Assembly (NCBI RefSeq): GCF_025639805.1
Contig: NZ_CP106735.1
Span: 3,257,501-3,321,500, forward strand
DNA from: Reichenbachiella carrageenanivorans
Lineage (GTDB): Bacteria; Bacteroidota; Bacteroidia; Cytophagales; Cyclobacteriaceae
Direction of reading: 5' to 3'
Length of the DNA: 64,000 bases
Under the pieces are notes generated by a model, which was not told where the DNA came from, made no database searches, and saw only the letters and a program-made list of their open reading frames with translations. The number at the start of each line of letters is the position of its first letter. Within the stretch, counting starts at the first letter, position 1. Positions 25,246 to 34,338 of the stretch are shown one piece after another. Position numbers and translations under genes: made by a program.

Positions 25246-26241
25246 CTACTGCTCCACTATTTCTACAATACATCTAAACCCCACGTCCGTTTTGTAGGCC
25301 TGAGTGTCGTCTTCTTCGAATATTGCCTCATCGGTATTAGGCGTCAGGTAACTGCCCCCAATAGCATAGCCTTCTGCTACCAATTCTTTCACATTTCCAT
25401 AGAGGTTGTAAAACCCTCTGTCATTGGGTTCAAAACTATAGATATACTGAGGGATCATGATGGGCACGCCATCTGATTCATATTTGAGGTTTACGTTGTA
25501 TCCAATAAAGGATGCTTTGACTAGCATGGACTCATCGGCAAATCTGTTTTTTACGATATCTTCCTCTATAAACAAACTGGCTTTTTTACTTACTTCGTGT
25601 GGCATGATTCGGATTTCTTCTGTTGTAGACCCTGCAGCTTTTAGCCACTCTGCTTTGGTGGGCAGTCTACCTGCAAATTTGTATTTTCTTGATTCATCGA
25701 TGAGTATTTCCTGTAGACCTATGTTGAGTTTTTCTGCACGCCATTGGCAGTAGGTTTCGGCAGTTTCGTAGGTTACTGCTAGTACTGGGAAAAATGAAAA
25801 TTCAGGGTTTTTGAAGTAGTTCAGTACATATTTGCTTTCTTGTTTGGGAATATAGGGTTTGTCTTGGTATCGCCCAGAGTCTTTTACCATAAAGAAGAGA
25901 AACTCTTCGAAATGTATGTTGGCCAATTCGGTTTGATCCAGAAATTTGCCTTTAGCAATGGGTAATGTGCCAGGCGGTACGATATAATTTTGGTTGTATA
26001 GTTCGGTGTCATTCCATTCAGAGTCTTTCCATGGGTCATATTTGCCTTGATAGAAAATTGTTTTTTCAGAATGTTTGTTGGCTTCGTATACCTGTAGCAT
26101 TTGTCCAGAGGCTTCGGGATCATAGGTGTATATCGGCATGGCCGTTCGTTCGCTACAGCAGCTGGGGGCAAAACTGACAGGGTGTAGGTCTTGGGCGAAA
26201 GACAGTATCGGACAGAATAATGAAAGCAAGAGATATTTCAT
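25246..26241 (-). CDS. Exported SUMF1-fold protein, tandem copy A (no catalytic cysteines)
   Basis: Start set at the ATG at 26241, where the signal peptide begins (MKYLLLSLFCPILSFAQ); an upstream ATG at 26289 would overlap copy B. The mature protein matches the formylglycine-generating enzyme (SUMF1) fold: YIVPPGTLPIAKGKFLDQTE, AETYCQWRAEKLN, AGRLPTKAEWLKAAG, RGFYNLYGNVKELVAEGYAI and the C-terminal DVGFRCIVEIVEQ. The active-site cysteine pair expected in the C-terminal region is absent, so it is probably not an FGE enzyme. T9SS components GldJ and GldK share this degenerate fold, but this protein is shorter and does not match them clearly. Confidence 0.8.
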   Translation of the reverse strand: MKYLLLSLFCPILSFAQDLHPVSFAPSCCSERTAMPIYTYDPEASGQMLQVYEANKHSEKTIFYQGKYDPWKDSEWNDTELYNQNYIVPPGTLPIAKGKFLDQTELANIHFEEFLFFMVKDSGRYQDKPYIPKQESKYVLNYFKNPEFSFFPVLAVTYETAETYCQWRAEKLNIGLQEILIDESRKYKFAGRLPTKAEWLKAAGSTTEEIRIMPHEVSKKASLFIEEDIVKNRFADESMLVKASFIGYNVNLKYESDGVPIMIPQYIYSFEPNDRGFYNLYGNVKELVAEGYAIGGSYLTPNTDEAIFEEDDTQAYKTDVGFRCIVEIVEQ

Positions 26242-26264
26242 AAGAGTAGAATAAAGTATGGCGT

Positions 26265-27293
26265 CTAGCGTACGATCTTGGTCACGCATCTAAAACCAAT
26301 GTCGGTTTGATAATCAAATGTTGTGGTATGTTCAAATAGCTCTTCATGAGAATTTCCCGTTTTGTAGCTGCCACCTATGGCGTACCCTTCTTGTAGGATT
26401 TCCTTCACATTACCATACATGTTGTATGTGCCTGTTGCTCGTGGTTCGAATCCATAAATATAAAAGGGAATGTCGAGTTTGATGGCAAATTCAGTCCCGT
26501 GATTGAGGTTTACATTATACCCATATACGGTAGTAGATGCTAGTATTTTTTCGTCAGCAAATTCATTAGCTATCACATCGTACTGAAGAAATTCTTGAGC
26601 CTTTTTGTTGATTTCATACGTGCGGTCTCTAATTTCCTTTGTGCTGTGTCCAGCAGCTCTTTTCCATTCGTGTTCAGATGGTAGTCGGCCTTCGTATCTG
26701 TATTTTTTGTAGGGGTTGTCGCTAGCTAAGAAATCTTTGAGATCTTCGTTTAGGTTTTTGGCTTTCCAATCACAAAAGGTTTTCGCGCTTTCTGCGTCTA
26801 TACCCACTACAGGAAAAAAGTAAAACTCAGGATTATTGTAGTAGTTGGTCATGTATTTTTCATCCAATACTGGTACATACGAATCGTGAATGGCTTTCCC
26901 CGAATCACGATCTACAAAATGAAGAAATTCATGATAGTGTATGTTAGCCACCTCAGTGGCATCAATATATACTCTTTTGAAAAGAGGGATGGTTTGAGGA
27001 GGGACGATATAGTCCTGGAAATAGAGGATGTTGGCTTTGTTTTCTTTTTCCTTCCATGGGTCATAATAGCCGTTGTAATAGAGCGATTGTTCGGAGTATG
27101 CATTGGCTTCGTCGAGAAATAGATGGTCTATGGCGTAGACCTTATTGTACGTATAAATTTCACGATCAGTAATGGCAGACACAGGGCCAGGAGAGTCGGC
27201 AGTAGGGTGTTTTTTGGCTTGCGCCAATGCAGTTTTGCCCCAACCTATAACTGCCGTGCAAAAGAGCACAGTGGTGAGTTTAGTTATGTTCAA
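26265..27293 (-). CDS. Exported SUMF1-fold protein, tandem copy B (no catalytic cysteines)
   Basis: 342 aa with a signal peptide (residues 1-24, ending ALAQA). It is paralogous to copy A along its length: YIVPPQTIPLFKRVYIDATE, AKTFCDWKAKNLNEDL, EGRLPSEHEWKRAAG, TGTYNMYGNVKEILQEGYAI and DIGFRCVTKIVR. It likewise lacks the FGE catalytic cysteines. The gene starts 10 bp after the STAS-domain gene and is followed after 23 bp by copy A, so the three form one transcript. The retained calcium-site-like acidic residues and glycine core suggest a structural or binding role at the cell surface; inference. Confidence 0.8.
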   Translation of the reverse strand: MNITKLTTVLFCTAVIGWGKTALAQAKKHPTADSPGPVSAITDREIYTYNKVYAIDHLFLDEANAYSEQSLYYNGYYDPWKEKENKANILYFQDYIVPPQTIPLFKRVYIDATEVANIHYHEFLHFVDRDSGKAIHDSYVPVLDEKYMTNYYNNPEFYFFPVVGIDAESAKTFCDWKAKNLNEDLKDFLASDNPYKKYRYEGRLPSEHEWKRAAGHSTKEIRDRTYEINKKAQEFLQYDVIANEFADEKILASTTVYGYNVNLNHGTEFAIKLDIPFYIYGFEPRATGTYNMYGNVKEILQEGYAIGGSYKTGNSHEELFEHTTTFDYQTDIGFRCVTKIVR

Positions 27294-27303
27294 TTTTTCT
27301 TCT

Positions 27304-27693
27304 TTAATGACTGCAAATCCATTCTACAGCTTCATCCATTTGTCCATCGTCAAAGCGTTTGAGTTCTGCTTTTACAAAATGATTGGCTAAACTGGGGAAA
27401 GATTTGATCAAGTTGTCTTCGGTCATAAATCCCACCTTGCTGATAAGTTTATGATGGTCTTTCACAAATTTGACATGATGAAAAAAACTGTCCAAATTAT
27501 CCCAACCAGGGAACTTTTTGACCATGATAATGAGTCCTGCCAGCTTGCCGAAATCTTCAATATAATGATCCACTTCATCGGTTAGGTTTTCCATGTCAAA
27601 CACAGAAATGGGTCCATTAATAGAAAGTATCACATAGCCTTGATCTTTATTTAGACTTAGGTTGATCATAGGTAAATAGACGTTTTGCTGCAT
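27304..27693 (-). CDS. STAS/SpoIIAA-like domain protein
   Basis: 129 aa, nearly all one SpoIIAA-like (STAS/SEC14-like) domain: a beta-strand with YVILSINGPISVFDMENLTD, a helix, the strand LAGLIIMVKKFPGWDNLDSF, then SKVGFMTEDNLIKSFPSLAN and VKAELKRFDDGQMDEAVEWI. Such small proteins are found widely in marine Bacteroidota and Proteobacteria with unclear roles (possibly lipid or protein binding). An in-frame ATG eight codons downstream is an alternative start. First gene of the run with the two SUMF1-fold proteins. Cytoplasmic. Confidence 0.8.
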   Translation of the reverse strand: MQQNVYLPMINLSLNKDQGYVILSINGPISVFDMENLTDEVDHYIEDFGKLAGLIIMVKKFPGWDNLDSFFHHVKFVKDHHKLISKVGFMTEDNLIKSFPSLANHFVKAELKRFDDGQMDEAVEWICSH

Positions 27694-27887
27694 TTAAAAG
27701 TACTAGAATTAATTTGAAATGAAAGAATAAGAGTAGTAGCTATTCGACGAATCTTTGTAGTTGTTATCATCAATCTTAGGATTGCTATAATAATTATTCA
27801 TAAAATGCATTTAGATGAAAACATACAATCTCATTTTTCGACCCATTTTTTAAATGCCCCATACTATCTTAGCGGTTTGTACCAATT

Positions 27888-28718
27888 ATGATTATGGAAT
27901 ACCTGTCGCAAATAAAAGAAGCCACTCAATACATTTTATCACAAACAGATTTTAAGCCTGATTATGGTGTCATTTTAGGTACGGGGTTGGGCGCTTTGGT
28001 CAACGATGTGCAAATCGTTCATGAGATCAATTATGAAGACATTTTACATTTTCCATTGTCTACGGTAGAATCTCATTCGGGCAAATTGATATTTGGTCAT
28101 TTGGGTGAAAAAAGAGTGGTCGTGATGAAAGGTCGCTTTCATTACTACGAAGGGTACAATATGAAGGAAGTGACGTTCCCCGTCAGGGTAATGAAGATGC
28201 TTGGTATCAAAAAACTTATCATATCTAATGCCTCAGGTGCACTCAATCCAGCCTATCAGAAAAGCGAACTGATGGTGATCAATGATCACATCAATATGCA
28301 GACAGAAAATCCTTTGACAGGAAAAAATCTGGATGAAATGGGTGTGCGATTTCCTGACATGAGTGAGCCATATGAGCAATCTATGATCGATACGGCCATG
28401 CAGATTGCTGAAAAAGAAAATATACCTCTGCATCAAGGCGTTTATGTAGGAGTAAATGGCCCAAACCTTGAGACACGAGCAGAGTATCATATGCTTCGTG
28501 TGATAGGAGCAGATGCTGTGGGAATGTCTACCGTGCCCGAAAATATAGTGGCGAGACAGATGGATATTCCTGTTTTTGCCGTTTCTGTATTAACAGACTT
28601 ATGTTATCCCGGCCATATTCAAAAAATATCCGTAGAAGAAGTGATTGCAGCAGCCATGAAGGCTGAACCTTACTTGACAAAGTTGATCAAGCAGGTGATC
28701 GCTGCAGATAAAATATAA
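27888..28718 (+). CDS. Purine nucleoside phosphorylase (class I)
   Basis: 276 aa. Phosphorolysis of purine nucleosides to base and ribose-1-phosphate. Family motifs are present in order: phosphate-binding GVILGTGLGALVNDV (about residues 23-37), VESHSGKLIFGHLG, MKGRFHYYEGYNM (His/Tyr loop), ISNASGALNP, and the purine site VNGPNLETRAEYHMLRVIGA then VGMSTVPENIVARQ. Trimeric PunA-type length. The start is the ATG at 27888, or the one at 27894. First gene of a long plus-strand run (SDR follows after 17 bp, then gldA); a TATCTTAG box at 27865-27872 may be its -7 element. Confidence 0.93.
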   Translation: MIMEYLSQIKEATQYILSQTDFKPDYGVILGTGLGALVNDVQIVHEINYEDILHFPLSTVESHSGKLIFGHLGEKRVVVMKGRFHYYEGYNMKEVTFPVRVMKMLGIKKLIISNASGALNPAYQKSELMVINDHINMQTENPLTGKNLDEMGVRFPDMSEPYEQSMIDTAMQIAEKENIPLHQGVYVGVNGPNLETRAEYHMLRVIGADAVGMSTVPENIVARQMDIPVFAVSVLTDLCYPGHIQKISVEEVIAAAMKAEPYLTKLIKQVIAADKI

Positions 28719-28735
28719 AATAGTACGTATTAAAT

Positions 28736-29434
28736 ATGAGCTTAGAAGGAAGAGTAGCCATTGTAACGGGCGCGAGTAAAGGCATTGGATTAGAAATTGT
28801 GAAGCAGCTGCTAACCAAAGGGGTGAAAGTAGCGGGTTGGAGCCGCACGGACAACGACATCACGGATCCCAATTATCTATTTATATCTGTAGATGTAAGT
28901 GACCCAGAGAGCGTAGCGCACGCCTATAGGCAGACCGCAGAAATGCTGGGCGAAAACATTGATATATTAGTCAATAATGCAGGGTTTGGTATTGCAGGCC
29001 CTATGGATGAAATGGTTTTTGAAGATTGGAAAAGGATGTTTGACGTAAATGTGCATGGCATATTTTTCACATCTAATGCAGTTATTCCTAAGATGAAAGA
29101 ATTGGATCGTGGCCATATCATCAATATCAGCTCTATCGCTGGTAGAAACCCAGTAAAAGGATTTGCGGGTTATGCAGGCACCAAACATGCTGTGACAGGT
29201 ATTTCACATTCTATGTTTATGGAATTGAGAGATTTCGGGATTAAAGTGACTTGTATATACCCAGGTAGCGTCAATACCAATTTCTTTGATGATATCGATG
29301 CGGTAACAGCCAATGAGAACATGATGAGACCAGAAGATGTGGCCAGTAGCGTAGTCCATTGTCTGGAGACTCACCCTAATTATTTGCCAGTCGATTTTGA
29401 AGTGCGACCTTTGCGACCGAACCCAACAAAATAA
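28736..29434 (+). CDS. Short-chain dehydrogenase/reductase
   Basis: 232 aa classical SDR. The cofactor loop TGASKGIG (residues 11-18), the NNAGFG strand (about 80), catalytic Ser in INISSIAG, and the YxxxK pair in GYAGTKHAVTG are all present. After the first glycine motif the sequence GWSRTDNDITDP suggests a basic residue favouring NADPH, but this is weak. Substrate unknown. It lies 17 bp after the purine nucleoside phosphorylase gene and 24 bp before gldA. Confidence 0.88.
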   Translation: MSLEGRVAIVTGASKGIGLEIVKQLLTKGVKVAGWSRTDNDITDPNYLFISVDVSDPESVAHAYRQTAEMLGENIDILVNNAGFGIAGPMDEMVFEDWKRMFDVNVHGIFFTSNAVIPKMKELDRGHIINISSIAGRNPVKGFAGYAGTKHAVTGISHSMFMELRDFGIKVTCIYPGSVNTNFFDDIDAVTANENMMRPEDVASSVVHCLETHPNYLPVDFEVRPLRPNPTK

Positions 29435-29458
29435 TCTTTAGATTAAATCAAAATTTCC

Positions 29459-30376
29459 TTGTCGATAGAAGTACAAAATCTGACTAAAACCTACGGGCAG
29501 CAAAAAGCTGTTGATGGCATCTCATTTTCGGCCAACCGAGGCGAGATCTTGGGGTTCTTAGGGCCTAATGGTGCAGGAAAATCCACCACGATGAAAATTG
29601 CCACGGGCTACTTAGGAGCTACCGCAGGGCAGGTGCTCATTGGTGGTATCAACGTAGCAGAAGATCCTATCAGTGCCAAGCGCATTACAGGCTACTTACC
29701 AGAGCACAATCCGCTCTATTTGGATATGTATATTCATGAGTTTTTAGCCTTTTCGGCCAAAGTGAACCAAATGAAAGTAGCAGAAATCAAGGCTGCAGTA
29801 AAGCGTGTGGTTGAGATGTGTGGTTTGACTTTAGAACAAAACAAGAAAATAGGTCAGTTGTCCAAAGGCTATCGCCAACGCGTGGGGTTAGCACAAGCAC
29901 TACTCCACGACCCAGAAGTCTTGATTTTGGATGAACCGACTACGGGTTTGGATCCTAATCAGATTTTGGAAATCCGTAAGTTGATCAAAGAAGTGAGCAA
30001 GGATAAAACCGTGATTTTTTCTTCGCACATCATGCAGGAGGTAGAAGCACTTTGCGACCGGGTGGTTGTGATCAACAAAGGGCAGCTCGTGGCGGATCAG
30101 CCGATTACGGAATTCTCAAAAGGCCTTTCGGATGAAACTTGGCTACGTGTAGAGTTTAAGTCGGCCATCGATCAGAAGTTGCTAACTAAAATTATAGAAG
30201 TGACTGACGTACAAGCCGTGAGTCCCTGTATATACAAATTGCAAGTGACCAATAGTGAAGAGGCGAGAAGTGCGGTATTCAAATTGGCAGGGGAGAAGAA
30301 TTTGCCCTTGGTAGGCTTACAAGAGGAGGAGAGCTCCTTCGACGAAATTTTCCACTTACTGACTAAAGAGAAATAA
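29459..30376 (+). CDS. gldA: Gliding-motility ABC transporter ATP-binding protein GldA
   Basis: 305 aa ABC ATPase starting at a TTG codon (SIEVQNLTKTYG begins right after it; there is no better ATG). Walker A FLGPNGAGKSTTMKIA (about 36-51), Q-loop LPEHNPLY, signature QLSKGYRQRVGLAQALLHDP, Walker B VLILDEPTTGLDP and the H-loop FSSHI are all intact. The C-terminal domain (about 225-305) is typical of ABC-2 type ATPases. The immediate downstream neighbours are gldF and gldG homologues, which identifies it as GldA. In Flavobacterium this transporter is needed for gliding in some strains; its substrate is unknown. Confidence 0.88.
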   Translation: MSIEVQNLTKTYGQQKAVDGISFSANRGEILGFLGPNGAGKSTTMKIATGYLGATAGQVLIGGINVAEDPISAKRITGYLPEHNPLYLDMYIHEFLAFSAKVNQMKVAEIKAAVKRVVEMCGLTLEQNKKIGQLSKGYRQRVGLAQALLHDPEVLILDEPTTGLDPNQILEIRKLIKEVSKDKTVIFSSHIMQEVEALCDRVVVINKGQLVADQPITEFSKGLSDETWLRVEFKSAIDQKLLTKIIEVTDVQAVSPCIYKLQVTNSEEARSAVFKLAGEKNLPLVGLQEEESSFDEIFHLLTKEK

Positions 30377-31105
30377 ATGCTGGCGGTATTTGTAAAAGAA
30401 ATTAATAGTTTCCTCAATAGCCTGATCGCATACATTGTGATAGGTGTGTTTTTGACTTCCATTGGGTTACTGATGTGGGTATTTCCAGAAAGTAGTATTC
30501 TAGAATATGGCTATGCCGATATGAGTACGTTATTCAATCTGGGGCCCTATGTTTTTATGTTTCTCATTCCAGCGATTACTATGCGATTTTTTTCAGAAGA
30601 AAAACGCACAGGTACCGAAGAGCTGCTAATGACCAAACCATTGACTACGCTTCAGATCATTTTAGGAAAGTACTTTGCAGGTTTTGCTTTGGTGTTTTTG
30701 TCAGTGCTACCCACGTTGTTCTATTTCTATTCGGTCTATGCTTTGGGCAACCCAGTAGGCAATCTAGACATCTCGGGTACGGTTGGCTCATACATTGGTT
30801 TGTTGTTGTTGGGAGGTGTGTTTGTAGCCATTGGCATATTTTCTTCAGCTCTTACCGACAATCAGGTCGTAGCCTTTGTTTTGGCAGTATTTCTGTGTTT
30901 TGTGCTATACTCTGGGTTATCATCGTTGGCTACTATCGATGTGTGGGGCGAGTCTTCTTTGTGGCTGCAGCAGATCAGCTTGGTTTTTCATTACGAATCG
31001 CTTAGTAGAGGCCTTATAGATATAGCAGATATCGTGTATTTTATCAGTGTAGTGGCGATTATGGTACTTTTTACTCAACTCAAATTGGACGCTAAGAAAT
31101 GGTAA
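30377..31105 (+). CDS. gldF: Gliding-motility ABC transporter permease GldF
   Basis: 242 aa with six predicted membrane segments (about 15-40, 58-80, 98-125, 138-162, 168-190, 215-235). The ABC-2 permease signature EEKRTGTEELLMTKPLTTLQ is in the first cytoplasmic loop. The start ATG directly follows the gldA stop with no spacer, and the 3' end overlaps gldG by 7 bp, so the three genes are translationally linked. Partner of GldA in the inner membrane. Confidence 0.9.
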   Translation: MLAVFVKEINSFLNSLIAYIVIGVFLTSIGLLMWVFPESSILEYGYADMSTLFNLGPYVFMFLIPAITMRFFSEEKRTGTEELLMTKPLTTLQIILGKYFAGFALVFLSVLPTLFYFYSVYALGNPVGNLDISGTVGSYIGLLLLGGVFVAIGIFSSALTDNQVVAFVLAVFLCFVLYSGLSSLATIDVWGESSLWLQQISLVFHYESLSRGLIDIADIVYFISVVAIMVLFTQLKLDAKKW

Positions 31106-32784
31106 ATCAGAAGCGAATAGAAAGCCTTTTGAGGTTGGGTATAGGTCTATTACTCCTAGTCATTTTAAATCAACTGGCAGGGATATACCCTATGCGATTG
31201 GATCTCACAGAAGAGAAAAGATATTCAGTCACACCAGCTACACGTGCGATGTTGGAAGACTTGCAGGATGTCGTATATATAGAGGTATTTCTTGAAGGTG
31301 AAATGCCAGCAGGATTCAAAAGATTGCGTAAAGCAATTGAAGAAACCTTGAGTCAGTTCGATTACTACGCCGATGGTTTGGTGAAAGTAGACTTTATAGA
31401 CCCATCTGCTGCACTCAACGAAAAAGCCAGGAATGAATATTTTCGTTCGCTCATGCAACGAGGTCTACAGCCTACCAACCTCTCTTATAAGCGGGATGGA
31501 AATAAGACGGAAAAGCTGATTTTTCCAGGAGCCATCGTGAGCTACTATGGTCAGGAAGTACCTGTGACACTCCTTCGTGGGAGTCAGTCGGCTACTGCAG
31601 AAGAACGCTTGAACCAATCTATAGAAGGGCTGGAATATGAATTGGCAAATGCCATTCGAATCCTTTCTAATGATAGGAAAAAGACTGTAGCGCTGATCCA
31701 AGGTCATGGTGAACCAGATAGCCTGAATCTGGCAGGGTTGACCAATGCGCTTTTGGAAAAATATGATGTATTTAATGTTGACCTGAGTACAGGTAACAAA
31801 GATTTGGGTATATATGATGCGGTTATCTTCCCGAAACCTGCTACGGTCTTTTCTACAGAAGAAAAATACGAAATCGATCAGTATATCATGAATGGAGGGA
31901 AGACACTATTTTTTGTAGATGCCCTACGAGTAAATATGGACAGTGCAAGTGGAGAAGGGACTTTTGCTTTTCCGTATGAGTTGGGACTCGACGATATGTT
32001 TTTCAAATATGGAGTGCGTATCAATCGTGATTATGTGCAAGATATCGTGTGTGGAGAGTATCCGATTGTGGCGGGCAATATGGGTGATCAGGCACAAATT
32101 CGCATGCTACCTTGGCCGTTTTTTCCGATGGTCAATAATTTTGGTAATCATCCGATTGTAAAAAACTTAGATGCTGTTTCTATGAAATTTGTTTCTACGA
32201 TTGATACAGTGAAGGCTGATGGTATTGAGAAAATCCCGTTGCTCAAGACCTCGCAATACTCTATGGTCAATCAAGCACCAGTGAAAGTGGCTTTCAATGA
32301 ATTGAGAAAGAATCTTGATCCTGAACGATTCAATCAAGGATCGAAAAATGTGGCTTATTTGCTCAAGGGTAAATTCACTTCCATTTATAAAAATAGAATT
32401 TTACCGAAAGGCATAAACAAAAGCGAATTTAAGGGTACAGGTAAGGAAACTTCTATTTTGATTTGCTCAGACGGCGATATGATTCGCAACGAATTTAGTC
32501 TCAAAGATGGCACGCCCATGGAACTTGGACTGAGCCCATACAGTCAAATGAAATTTGCCAATAAGGATTTTGTGATGAATGCCGTCGATTATATGCTCAA
32601 TGATCAGGGATTGATCGTTTCTAAAAACAAGTCACTGGCAATACGCCCGCTCGACAAAGTAAAAATAGCCAAAGAAAAACTGATATGGCAGTTGATCAAC
32701 CTCGTATTGCCTATTGTATTGCTCGTTATTTATGGTGTTTTGAGGGCTTATTGGAGAAAGAGAAAATACGCAAGTTTTAAGTAA
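31099..32784 (+). CDS. gldG: Gliding-motility ABC transporter auxiliary protein GldG
   Basis: 561 aa. One N-terminal membrane helix (about 10-28), a large periplasmic domain of the ABC_transp_aux/GldG family (MRLDLTEEKRYSVTPATRAM, VYIEVFLEGEMPAGFKRLRK, ALIQGHGEPDSLNLAGLTNA, GGKTLFFVDALRVNMDS), and a C-terminal helix (WQLINLVLPIVLLVIYGVL) followed by basic residues. This is the family's usual length and topology. It overlaps gldF by 7 bp and is 4 bp from the DUF4340 gene. Confidence 0.9.
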   Translation: MVNQKRIESLLRLGIGLLLLVILNQLAGIYPMRLDLTEEKRYSVTPATRAMLEDLQDVVYIEVFLEGEMPAGFKRLRKAIEETLSQFDYYADGLVKVDFIDPSAALNEKARNEYFRSLMQRGLQPTNLSYKRDGNKTEKLIFPGAIVSYYGQEVPVTLLRGSQSATAEERLNQSIEGLEYELANAIRILSNDRKKTVALIQGHGEPDSLNLAGLTNALLEKYDVFNVDLSTGNKDLGIYDAVIFPKPATVFSTEEKYEIDQYIMNGGKTLFFVDALRVNMDSASGEGTFAFPYELGLDDMFFKYGVRINRDYVQDIVCGEYPIVAGNMGDQAQIRMLPWPFFPMVNNFGNHPIVKNLDAVSMKFVSTIDTVKADGIEKIPLLKTSQYSMVNQAPVKVAFNELRKNLDPERFNQGSKNVAYLLKGKFTSIYKNRILPKGINKSEFKGTGKETSILICSDGDMIRNEFSLKDGTPMELGLSPYSQMKFANKDFVMNAVDYMLNDQGLIVSKNKSLAIRPLDKVKIAKEKLIWQLINLVLPIVLLVIYGVLRAYWRKRKYASFK

Positions 32785-32788
32785 GGAG

Positions 32789-33730
32789 ATGACTAAAATT
32801 AAGAAACTCAGTTTTGTTTTTGTAGCGCTTTTGGTGGTTTCCTTGGTGCTAACTTGGGTGGGACGAAAGGAAAAGGTGGTAGCTGTAGATAAAACTTTAT
32901 TTGCGGTAGCAGACACCACACAGATGGTAAGTCTGGCGATTGCATCTGGTGCAGACCAAATTGTGATCAAAAGAGAAAAGAAGAGTTGGAAAATTAATGA
33001 TCAGTATAATGCAGACCCGCAATTGATTTATTTGACTCAGCGTATTTTGAATGCCGTACAAACCCAACGTCCAGTGAGCCAATCCAACTTTGAATCTATC
33101 AAAAAAGAACTGCAGACGGATGGTAAATTAGTAACTGTAGGTTTCGAAGACGGTCATACGCAGCAGTTTTATGCAGGTGGGAATACAGCCAAAACCACGG
33201 CCTATTTTGGAAATGAAAGTTTAACTAAAATTTATACTGTGGCTATCCCAGGGTATAAAAGTTATCTGTCTGGTATTTTTGAGCTTTCGCTCAATCAATG
33301 GAGAGATCGAGTGCTTTTTGCTTCAAGCTGGCGGACTATTCAAGAATTGGAAATCAACTATACGAGCAGCGATCAGGAGAATTTATCCATACGTTTCGAT
33401 CAGCAGTTTTTGGCAGTGAGAGGTGTAAGTGTGTTAGATACAGCTGCCTTGATGAATTACTTGCAGCCGTTGGAGTTTTTTCAGCTCAATGACTACCTCA
33501 CGCCAGGCAATTTTCCGAAGTATGATAGTTTGCTTGATGAGGCGCCTATTGCCACAGTAAAGTTGCAAGACATCAATCCAAGTAACAATCGACAACTTGC
33601 GATCTATCCGAAAATAGCAGGAGAGCAATTCTATCTTGTCATGGATCAAGCAAATGAAATGATCGTAGTGGATGCTGTCCGGATGGAACGATTCTTGGTT
33701 GGTTCGTCTGCTTTCAAACGTCAAGAATAA
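32789..33730 (+). CDS. DUF4340 domain protein, membrane-anchored
   Basis: 313 aa with one N-terminal helix (LSFVFVALLVVSLVLTWVG) and a periplasmic domain of the DUF4340 family, including DQIVIKREKKSWKINDQYNA and TTAYFGNESLTKIYTVAIPG. DUF4340 proteins commonly follow gldG or gldG-like genes in ABC-2 export loci and are thought to be auxiliary subunits, although no function is proven. It starts 4 bp after gldG. The next gene, the HMA-AraC regulator, starts only 8 bp after its stop. Confidence 0.85.
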   Translation: MTKIKKLSFVFVALLVVSLVLTWVGRKEKVVAVDKTLFAVADTTQMVSLAIASGADQIVIKREKKSWKINDQYNADPQLIYLTQRILNAVQTQRPVSQSNFESIKKELQTDGKLVTVGFEDGHTQQFYAGGNTAKTTAYFGNESLTKIYTVAIPGYKSYLSGIFELSLNQWRDRVLFASSWRTIQELEINYTSSDQENLSIRFDQQFLAVRGVSVLDTAALMNYLQPLEFFQLNDYLTPGNFPKYDSLLDEAPIATVKLQDINPSNNRQLAIYPKIAGEQFYLVMDQANEMIVVDAVRMERFLVGSSAFKRQE

Positions 33731-33738
33731 TCGTTCCC

Positions 33739-34317
33739 TTGAGCACTACACTCACAATCAAAAACATGGTTTGTCCGAGGTGTATCTCGGCCGTCAATCA
33801 GATTGTGAATGGCTTAAAACTCAAGGTGAAAGATATCCGACTCGGTGCAGTAGAATTGGATGAAGATGTGTTGGATGCCAAAACCATGATTGAGTTGGAT
33901 CAAATGCTTTCAGAAAGCGGCTTCGAGCGGATAGATGGTAAAAAATCACAATTGCTTGAGCGAATCAAAACATTGGTTATACAAACCATTCACTACGAAA
34001 ATCATTTCCAACTGACCATTAACTGGTCAGATTTTTTGTCGGAGAGGCTAGCTCATGACTATCATTACCTGAGTACCTTGTTTTCTTCTGTAATGGGTAT
34101 CACACTAGAGCAGTACATTATCAAACAAAAGATAGAAAAGGTAAAAGAATATTTACATTACGACCAACTGGCTATAAAGGAAATCGCCTTTAAATTGGGA
34201 TACAGTAGTGTGGCGCATCTTTCGGCACAGTTCAAAAAGGTGACAGGTATGCCTCCCTCAGCTTTCAAAAAAGGCAATTCGTCTGTAGATAGACAGTCAC
34301 TAGACGGTATCCAATAA
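33739..34317 (+). CDS. AraC-type regulator with N-terminal HMA-like metal domain
   Basis: 192 aa. I use the TTG at 33739 as start because the beta-strand LTIKNM that opens the HMA-like domain requires it; the first ATG (33766) would cut the strand. Residues 3-70 resemble a heavy-metal-associated domain with MVCPRC in place of the usual GMxCxxC. Residues 85-185 form an AraC helix-turn-helix pair: IKEIAFKLGYSSVAHLSAQF and KKVTGMPPSAFKKG. It stands at the head of a copper/heavy-metal efflux block, so it is probably the metal-responsive activator of that block (inference). Only 8 bp separate it from the gld run, so it may be cotranscribed with it. Confidence 0.85.
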   Translation: MSTTLTIKNMVCPRCISAVNQIVNGLKLKVKDIRLGAVELDEDVLDAKTMIELDQMLSESGFERIDGKKSQLLERIKTLVIQTIHYENHFQLTINWSDFLSERLAHDYHYLSTLFSSVMGITLEQYIIKQKIEKVKEYLHYDQLAIKEIAFKLGYSSVAHLSAQFKKVTGMPPSAFKKGNSSVDRQSLDGIQ

Positions 34318-34338
34318 TCATATAACAATCACTACGAA

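Noticed and set aside
25246..27293. Calling the SUMF1-fold proteins formylglycine-generating enzymes or GldK
   Set aside because: The catalytic cysteine pair is missing, and the length and motifs do not match GldK closely enough.
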